A stretch of DNA of 64,000 bases, taken from Chryseobacterium sp. JM1 (GTDB lineage: Bacteria; Bacteroidota; Bacteroidia; Flavobacteriales; Weeksellaceae). Below the pieces are notes generated by a model. It made no database searches. It saw only the letters and a list, made by a program, of their open reading frames with translations, and had not been told where the DNA came from. The DNA is taken from contig NZ_JPRN01000002.1 in NCBI RefSeq assembly GCF_000737715.1, forward strand, positions 186,001 through 250,000, read 5' to 3'. This document shows, piece by piece, positions 59,770 through 64,000 of this stretch (positions are counted from its first letter, which is position 1; each line of letters starts with the position of its first letter). The position numbers and the translations under genes were made by a program.

Positions 59770-60690
59770 ATGAAAAAAGATTTTTATCTGACAAGATATG
59801 CCTTAATTATCAAAAGATTAGAAAGTTCTCCGGCTACTTATTCCCAGCTGGAGGACTATCTTCTTAACTCTTTCGAATTTCAGGATGCAGGGATCAAGAG
59901 CTACTCGATCCGTACATTGCAAAGGGATATCCGGGAGATTTCCGATCTTTTTAATCTTTCCATTCACAACAAAAAGAAGGGCGACAATCGTTATTATATT
60001 GAAAGCCGTCCCATCATGGAAGTGGATGAATACAACCAGAAATTATTGGAATCTTTTCAGGTAAGCAACGCATTAAATCTTCATCCGGATTTTTCAGACT
60101 TTATCTTTTTTGAAAGCAGAAAACCCACCGGAATAGAGCACTTCTATGATCTTTTCTTCGCCATCCGTAATAAAAGAGTCGTAAGCTTTGAACATTACAA
60201 CTACAAAAACAAAATAATGACTTCCCGGAAGGTTCATCCCCTGGCTTTAAAGGAATCCAAGGACAGATGGTACCTCATCGCCATTGATACCAAAGACAAG
60301 GTCCTGAAATCTTTTGGTTTGGACAGAGTGAATTACCTGGACGTGAGCGACAATAAATTCCGCGAAAAATATAATTACAATTTCAGGGAACATTTCAAAA
60401 ATGCTTTCGGCGTGATGAATCTGGCAGAACAGAATCCTGAGAAGATTGTGATGAAATGCAGCAGACATCAGGGAGAATACATCAGAAGTTTCCCGCTTCA
60501 CCAGTCTCAAACAGAAACTAAAGAAACTCCCGAAGAGATCTATTTTGAGTTCTTCCTCCACCCTACTTACGATTTTATGCAGGAGATTCTTTCATATGGA
60601 AAAGAAGTCACCGTTCTGGAACCTAAAGGTTTAGTTGATGACATCCGCACCCATCTCCAGGAGTCCCTGAACCGTTATTTTGAAAGCTGA
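59770..60690 (+). CDS. WYL-domain transcriptional regulator
   Basis: A 306-residue regulator with an N-terminal winged helix (about 1-75: LTRYALIIKRLESSPATYSQ, SIRTLQRDIREISDLFNLSI) and a WYL domain (about 125-215), in which the literal WYL triplet occurs in SKDRWYLIAIDTKDK. A WCX-like C-terminal part follows. WYL proteins sense nucleic acids or small ligands and often control defence and phage-related genes. It is the last gene of the cluster and has the shared palindrome in its own promoter, so autoregulation and control of all seven sites is the simplest model. This is inference; binding is not shown by the sequence. Confidence 0.88.
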   Translation: MKKDFYLTRYALIIKRLESSPATYSQLEDYLLNSFEFQDAGIKSYSIRTLQRDIREISDLFNLSIHNKKKGDNRYYIESRPIMEVDEYNQKLLESFQVSNALNLHPDFSDFIFFESRKPTGIEHFYDLFFAIRNKRVVSFEHYNYKNKIMTSRKVHPLALKESKDRWYLIAIDTKDKVLKSFGLDRVNYLDVSDNKFREKYNYNFREHFKNAFGVMNLAEQNPEKIVMKCSRHQGEYIRSFPLHQSQTETKETPEEIYFEFFLHPTYDFMQEILSYGKEVTVLEPKGLVDDIRTHLQESLNRYFES

Positions 60691-60745
60691 TACACAAGAA
60701 TAAAAAGCTCATTTATTTTGATTATATTTACATAAATATACTCTT

Positions 60746-61372
60746 TTGAAAGCTTTATTTCTCTATCTGTTTTGCCTTATTTCTTCATTTTGCTTTTCAC
60801 AGCAGAAGGAAGAATTCCGGAATGTAAAAAGTTTTTACAACCAACACCGGAGTATGCTGAATACTGAGTTTAAAAAGAAATTTGATCTGGAACGGGACTC
60901 CTACATGAAAGCCAATATAAAAATTGACTTTGTCCTTTTCATGAAAAAGATGGACAGCATTGAAAATGTAGCAATGATTGGTGCTTTACTAAAAGTGAGA
61001 AACCTCGAAGATCTTCAGTCATTAAAAAATCCAAAAGGCATATCAGGAAATCATACCGAGAAACCCGGTGTTTTTGAAAAACCAGCCGATTATCCCGGGG
61101 GCTTTGGTACGCTGAGACAGGAAGTGGCCAATCTTTTTTACACGCCGGCTGTTTATACCGAAGCCAAAACCGTAAAAACAGATGTAGCTTTTATCGTAGA
61201 GAAAGACGGAACTATTAGCAATGTCCATGCAAAAGGGGATAATTTCACATTCAACCGGCAGGCTGAGATTGCACTGTATTCCATTTCAGAGAAATTCTCA
61301 CCTGCGGTTATCAAAGGAGATCCGGTAAGATATCATCTGAGACTTCCTTTAACTTTAACGATTGAAGATTAA
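60746..61372 (+). CDS. Exported protein with TonB C-terminal-like domain
   Basis: A 208-residue protein that seems to use a TTG start codon, because no ATG, GTG or other TTG gives the signal peptide KALFLYLFCLISSFCFSQQ (cut before KEEF). The C-terminal ~75 residues resemble the TonB C-terminal fold: TDVAFIVEKDGTISNVHAKG, then a helix with the pattern AEIALYSISEKFSPAVIKGDPV and strand LRLPLTLTIED. The proline-rich spacer of true TonB is absent, so it is a small periplasmic TonB-like protein of unclear role. Its stop overlaps the tadA start by one base, so they are co-transcribed. Confidence 0.75.
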   Translation: MKALFLYLFCLISSFCFSQQKEEFRNVKSFYNQHRSMLNTEFKKKFDLERDSYMKANIKIDFVLFMKKMDSIENVAMIGALLKVRNLEDLQSLKNPKGISGNHTEKPGVFEKPADYPGGFGTLRQEVANLFYTPAVYTEAKTVKTDVAFIVEKDGTISNVHAKGDNFTFNRQAEIALYSISEKFSPAVIKGDPVRYHLRLPLTLTIED

Positions 61373-61803
61373 TGTTTACCGACGAATATTACATGAAAAT
61401 GGCTCTGCAGGAAGCAGAAGCCGCATTAGAAAAAGATGAGGTTCCTATCGGATGTATCGTAGTTTCTAATAACCGCATCATTGCAAGAGCCCATAACCTT
61501 ACAGAAACACTGAATGATGTGACGGCCCACGCAGAAATGCAGGCGATCACCTCAGCTGCCAATTTTCTGGGTGGCAAATACCTGATCAACTGTACGCTTT
61601 ATGTGACACTGGAACCATGCGTGATGTGCTCAGGAGCACTTTCCTGGTCGCAGATTTCCAAAGTTGTGATCGGCGCAAGAGATGAACAGAGAGGATTTAT
61701 CAACAAACACCTTTCTCTGCATCCAAAAACAGAAATCGTCACCGGCATTATGGAACATGAATGCTCAACGATCGTTAAGGAATTCTTTAAAAGTAAAAGA
61801 TAA
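61372..61803 (+). CDS. tadA: tRNA-specific adenosine deaminase
   Basis: A 143-residue zinc deaminase that converts wobble adenosine 34 of tRNA-Arg(ACG) to inosine. Zinc and proton-shuttle residues are in the HAEMQAI block (His, catalytic Glu) and PCVMCSGALSWSQI (two Cys). N-terminal MALQEAEAALEKDEVPIGCI is the family signature. The start overlaps the preceding stop codon (TAATG). Size and motif set fit TadA rather than guanine deaminase, though the guanine-deaminase type is an alternative in Bacteroidota. Confidence 0.93.
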   Translation: MFTDEYYMKMALQEAEAALEKDEVPIGCIVVSNNRIIARAHNLTETLNDVTAHAEMQAITSAANFLGGKYLINCTLYVTLEPCVMCSGALSWSQISKVVIGARDEQRGFINKHLSLHPKTEIVTGIMEHECSTIVKEFFKSKR

Positions 61804-61949
61804 TTAACTCCTGGAAGAATTACCGGATTCGAGATGCGGACTTTGGGTCTGATAACTGAAATCTCATATTTACCCAAAAGATTCACTTTTCACTTGCGTA
61901 GCAAAATTCACCATTGACGATCTTAAATATGATGTCTGCCATCTGAAAT

Positions 61950-63101
61950 CTATTCTGCGTCTTCTATAGCCGCATGGAAAAGAGGTTGTAAAGCATTCAT
62001 CTTTCTCCAGTTCAATTTTTTGGTCTTTATCATGTATTTTCCAAAATTGAGCGTAAGAAGGCTGTCTTTTTTCTGATACAAATAATTAACCTTTGTCTTT
62101 CTATTTTTGTAATCTTCGATAATAATTTGATTCTTTGAGCCCTGCAGATAATGAAAATCCACCATCTTTTCATTTTTGTCCATTAGGATAAGATAACTGT
62201 TCCGATGAAAGAAAACATATTGAATATCCGAATCGGTATCTAAATTTTTAAAAGCACCATGAAGAAAAGGTCTGTCTGCTGTATCATCATTAAAATTCCC
62301 GGAATCAATGAATGGAAATATGATGACAGCCAGTGAAAGTCCTACAAAAGCTGTCCTGAAAAACACCCAGACAGGCTGAAACTTTGGATTGATTTCTCTT
62401 TTTTCTTCCGGCTTAACTTCCTGTTTTAAAATCAAAAAACGGTATAGTGGAATCCAATCATCTTTTAATGCAAAAACAGCCATAAAAAGTAAAATCAGAG
62501 AAAAGAATTTAACCGAGATATCAAATCCGATATTGATGAGAAAAATATTAATCAGGATACCAATGGAAATCAACAGTCCGAGCACACGTGTTTTACGGAA
62601 AAGAATCAGGAGCGCGGTCAAAATCTCCAAAATTCCGGCAGATACGGAATACAGCCGGGAAGTTCCCATCGTACTCCAAAAAAGAATATCTCTGTCCAGA
62701 TTTCCGAAGCGTGAGTACAAAATATTAGGTTCAGGAAGGTAGAACTGGGCTTTAAAAATTTTATCAAAACCATATTTCATCAGAACTACAGCCAGGTATA
62801 AAACTATGATTTCTTTAGACAAATCAAGAATTCTCTGCTGGTATTTCTTTTTGATCATCACAACAGCCAGACCTGATACAGTCGCAAGAATCATGACCAA
62901 TGCAAACATAGAACTGCTATCCGAAGAAAAATCTATTCTTGACTGATTGATCTTAAAAATATTTTTCACGATCAACTCTGTGAGGTCACCCCATAAAAAC
63001 AGTGACCAACTTTGCTGAAAATCACCCAGAAAAGTTAATGGAAAGAAAAGTACAAACAGCAGAAAAAATATTCCTGTTCCTGGAAGAAATTTACTTCTCA
63101 T
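61950..63101 (-). CDS. DoxX-like integral membrane protein
   Basis: A 383-residue membrane protein with about eight hydrophobic helices up to residue ~265, then a soluble C-terminal tail of about 110 residues with short beta strands (IQYVFFHRNSYLILMDKNEK, NQIIIEDYKNRKTKVNYLY). The helical pattern EILTALLILF and ALVMILATVSGLAVVM fits the DoxX/SURF4-like group, with VLMKYGFDKIFKAQFYLPEP as a further clue. No transport or enzyme function is clear. It overlaps the upstream gene by 11 bases and is translationally coupled to it. Confidence 0.72.
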   Translation of the reverse strand: MRSKFLPGTGIFFLLFVLFFPLTFLGDFQQSWSLFLWGDLTELIVKNIFKINQSRIDFSSDSSSMFALVMILATVSGLAVVMIKKKYQQRILDLSKEIIVLYLAVVLMKYGFDKIFKAQFYLPEPNILYSRFGNLDRDILFWSTMGTSRLYSVSAGILEILTALLILFRKTRVLGLLISIGILINIFLINIGFDISVKFFSLILLFMAVFALKDDWIPLYRFLILKQEVKPEEKREINPKFQPVWVFFRTAFVGLSLAVIIFPFIDSGNFNDDTADRPFLHGAFKNLDTDSDIQYVFFHRNSYLILMDKNEKMVDFHYLQGSKNQIIIEDYKNRKTKVNYLYQKKDSLLTLNFGKYMIKTKKLNWRKMNALQPLFHAAIEDAE

Positions 63102-63669
63102 TTTTCTTCTTATTCTTTTTCCAGCTGTAAAATCCTGAAGCTCCGGAAAACATTAGTATGCCTAAAAGGAGACCTCTGGGTATTTTTTCTGATTTTTCTT
63201 TATTTGGTTTAGCTTCTTTTACAGGTTTGACTTGTTTATAGGAGTTATTTTTTTGATCATATTCTACAAAGACAACGCTGTCCATATCATTGACGAAGTA
63301 ATAATCTCTCTTCAAAACACTTTTTACACTGTCAATATTCTTTCTGGAGAAAAGGGCATGATTTCTTACTATTTCCCTTCCCGGTTCCCATACTTTTTTA
63401 GTCCCGTCCGGAACTATTTTTCGTGCAGAACTGGTCACCAAAACACTTTCTTCATCGTTAAGAATGATCACGGAATCCAGCCTGGCATCTCTTACGTATC
63501 TTTTTGGAACAATACCAAGGTTTGATGCATTGGCATCGAAAAGATCTTCAGAAACAGCGGTATTGAAATCTGCTGAATTCCCGCTATGACTTTTGAAAGC
63601 GATCAGTTTAGTTTGCGAAAAAAGAAAATTGTTGATGCTTAGAGCAAAGAGAATATAAATTGTTTTCAT
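63091..63669 (-). CDS. Exported small protein with C-terminal anchor
   Basis: A 192-residue protein from the ATG at 63669, chosen because it begins a signal peptide (MKTIYILFALSINNFLFSQ). The middle is a charged, beta-rich domain (VITSSARKIVPDGTKKVWEP-like strands), then a Lys/Glu/Pro linker (KPVKEAKPNKEKSEK), a transmembrane helix (GLLLGILMFSGASGFYSW) and a KKNKKKNEK tail, like a sortase- or inner-membrane-anchor layout. I do not recognise a family. It overlaps the next gene by 11 bases. Confidence 0.75.
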   Translation of the reverse strand: MKTIYILFALSINNFLFSQTKLIAFKSHSGNSADFNTAVSEDLFDANASNLGIVPKRYVRDARLDSVIILNDEESVLVTSSARKIVPDGTKKVWEPGREIVRNHALFSRKNIDSVKSVLKRDYYFVNDMDSVVFVEYDQKNNSYKQVKPVKEAKPNKEKSEKIPRGLLLGILMFSGASGFYSWKKNKKKNEK

Positions 63670-63716
63670 GGAAGTATTTGCAGATTTGATAGCGTATTCC
63701 ACGAAAGGTTAAATCA

Positions 63717-64000
63717 TTATTTATTTTTAAAGACAGAATACATCATCACATCAAAGTATTCATCATCTTTCTTGAGATGCTGTTTCAGCAGTGCTTCTTC
63801 TTCCATCCCGGCTTTTTCCATGATTCTTCCGGAAGCAGGATTATGCAGAAAATAGGTCGCGTAGATTTTATTAACTTCAAGCTCACGGAATCCAAAATCA
63901 ATCAGAGCGATAGCCGCTTCTGTGATGTATCCTTTGTTCCAGAACGGTTTTCCCATCCAGTAGCCCAGTTCGGCTTTATCATCATCTCTGTCGTGAAGTC
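63717..64000 (-). CDS. GNAT acetyltransferase (RimJ/RimL type), 5' end outside window
   Basis: The C-terminal ~94 residues of a GNAT-fold N-acetyltransferase. The frame is open to base 64000 and reads LHDRDDDKAELGYWMGKPFW, then GYITEAAIALIDFGFREL and NKIYATYFLHNPASGRIMEKAGM, the classic acetyl-CoA-binding and C-terminal RimL pattern. The N-terminus lies beyond the window. It probably acetylates an amino group on a protein or small molecule. It ends 16 bp before the start region of the neighbouring exported-protein gene. Confidence 0.85.
   Translation of the reverse strand, partial: LHDRDDDKAELGYWMGKPFWNKGYITEAAIALIDFGFRELEVNKIYATYFLHNPASGRIMEKAGMEEEALLKQHLKKDDEYFDVMMYSVFKNK

Noticed and set aside
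45379..60690. A complete prophage, tailocin or contractile injection system
   Set aside because: Fibre-like, endolysin-like and toxin genes are present, but no sheath, tube, baseplate, spike, portal, terminase, capsid or integrase is recognisable in the window. Only a partial or accessory locus can be supported.

Overview
The window reads as a chromosomal segment of a Bacteroidota bacterium of the Flavobacteriia, most like Chryseobacterium and relatives. I base this on the low GC content, promoters with the Bacteroidota TAnnTTTG -7 box, SusC/SusD pairs, single-chain GlyRS, and overall protein character. No rRNA, tRNA gene or CRISPR array was seen.

Region 1 (1-13.2 kb, minus strand) is a polysaccharide-utilisation locus for high-mannose N-glycans. 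It holds an EndoH/EndoF1-type GH18 endoglycosidase (cut by the window edge), GH125 and GH92 mannosidases, a cytoplasmic GH130 phosphorylase, an MFS importer, SusD, SusC and an AraC regulator. Together they give a complete inferred route: release the glycan, import it, trim alpha-mannose, import the Man-GlcNAc core and phosphorolyse it. A MITE-like element sits between susD and the MFS gene.

Region 2 (13.5-28.8 kb) is mostly housekeeping: AraC-OsmC, an unrecognised two-gene operon (15.0-16.55 kb), a TetR-thiolase-thioesterase-KASII lipid operon with a perfect palindromic operator, an XRE membrane protein, a serine hydrolase, an L,D-transpeptidase, MsrB, DUF445, PyrD and a pseudouridine synthase. 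A large GC-rich hairpin element lies at 28.1 kb.

Region 3 (29.0-32.3 kb, minus) is a polymorphic toxin locus: an 802-aa protein with a C-terminal papain-like toxin domain, an Imm35-type immunity gene, a broken second toxin tip and a second Imm35 gene.

Region 4 (32.5-45.2 kb) carries GlyRS, secreted proteins, an M48 peptidase, a serine hydrolase, a DinB plus DnaE2-like mutagenic polymerase pair and a Na+/H+ antiporter.

Region 5 (45.4-60.7 kb) is the most unusual part: an endolysin-like M15 peptidase, a patatin phospholipase, a small acidic protein, three BspA-type LRR proteins and a tail-fibre-like protein sharing one N-terminal domain, a 1217-aa protein, another fibre-like protein, a JAB-like toxin with a probable immunity gene, and a WYL regulator. 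Seven promoters in the window (ahead of this cluster's genes, the papain-like toxin, the WYL gene and the unknown pair at 15.0 kb) share a palindrome CGACA-N5-TGTCG placed exactly 11 bp upstream of a [T/C]AnnTTTG box. This suggests one co-regulated, possibly undescribed, antagonism or particle-associated system. No sheath, tube, baseplate or capsid genes are present in the window.

Region 6 (60.7-64 kb) holds a TonB-C-like protein, TadA, a DoxX-like membrane protein, a secreted unknown and a partial GNAT acetyltransferase.
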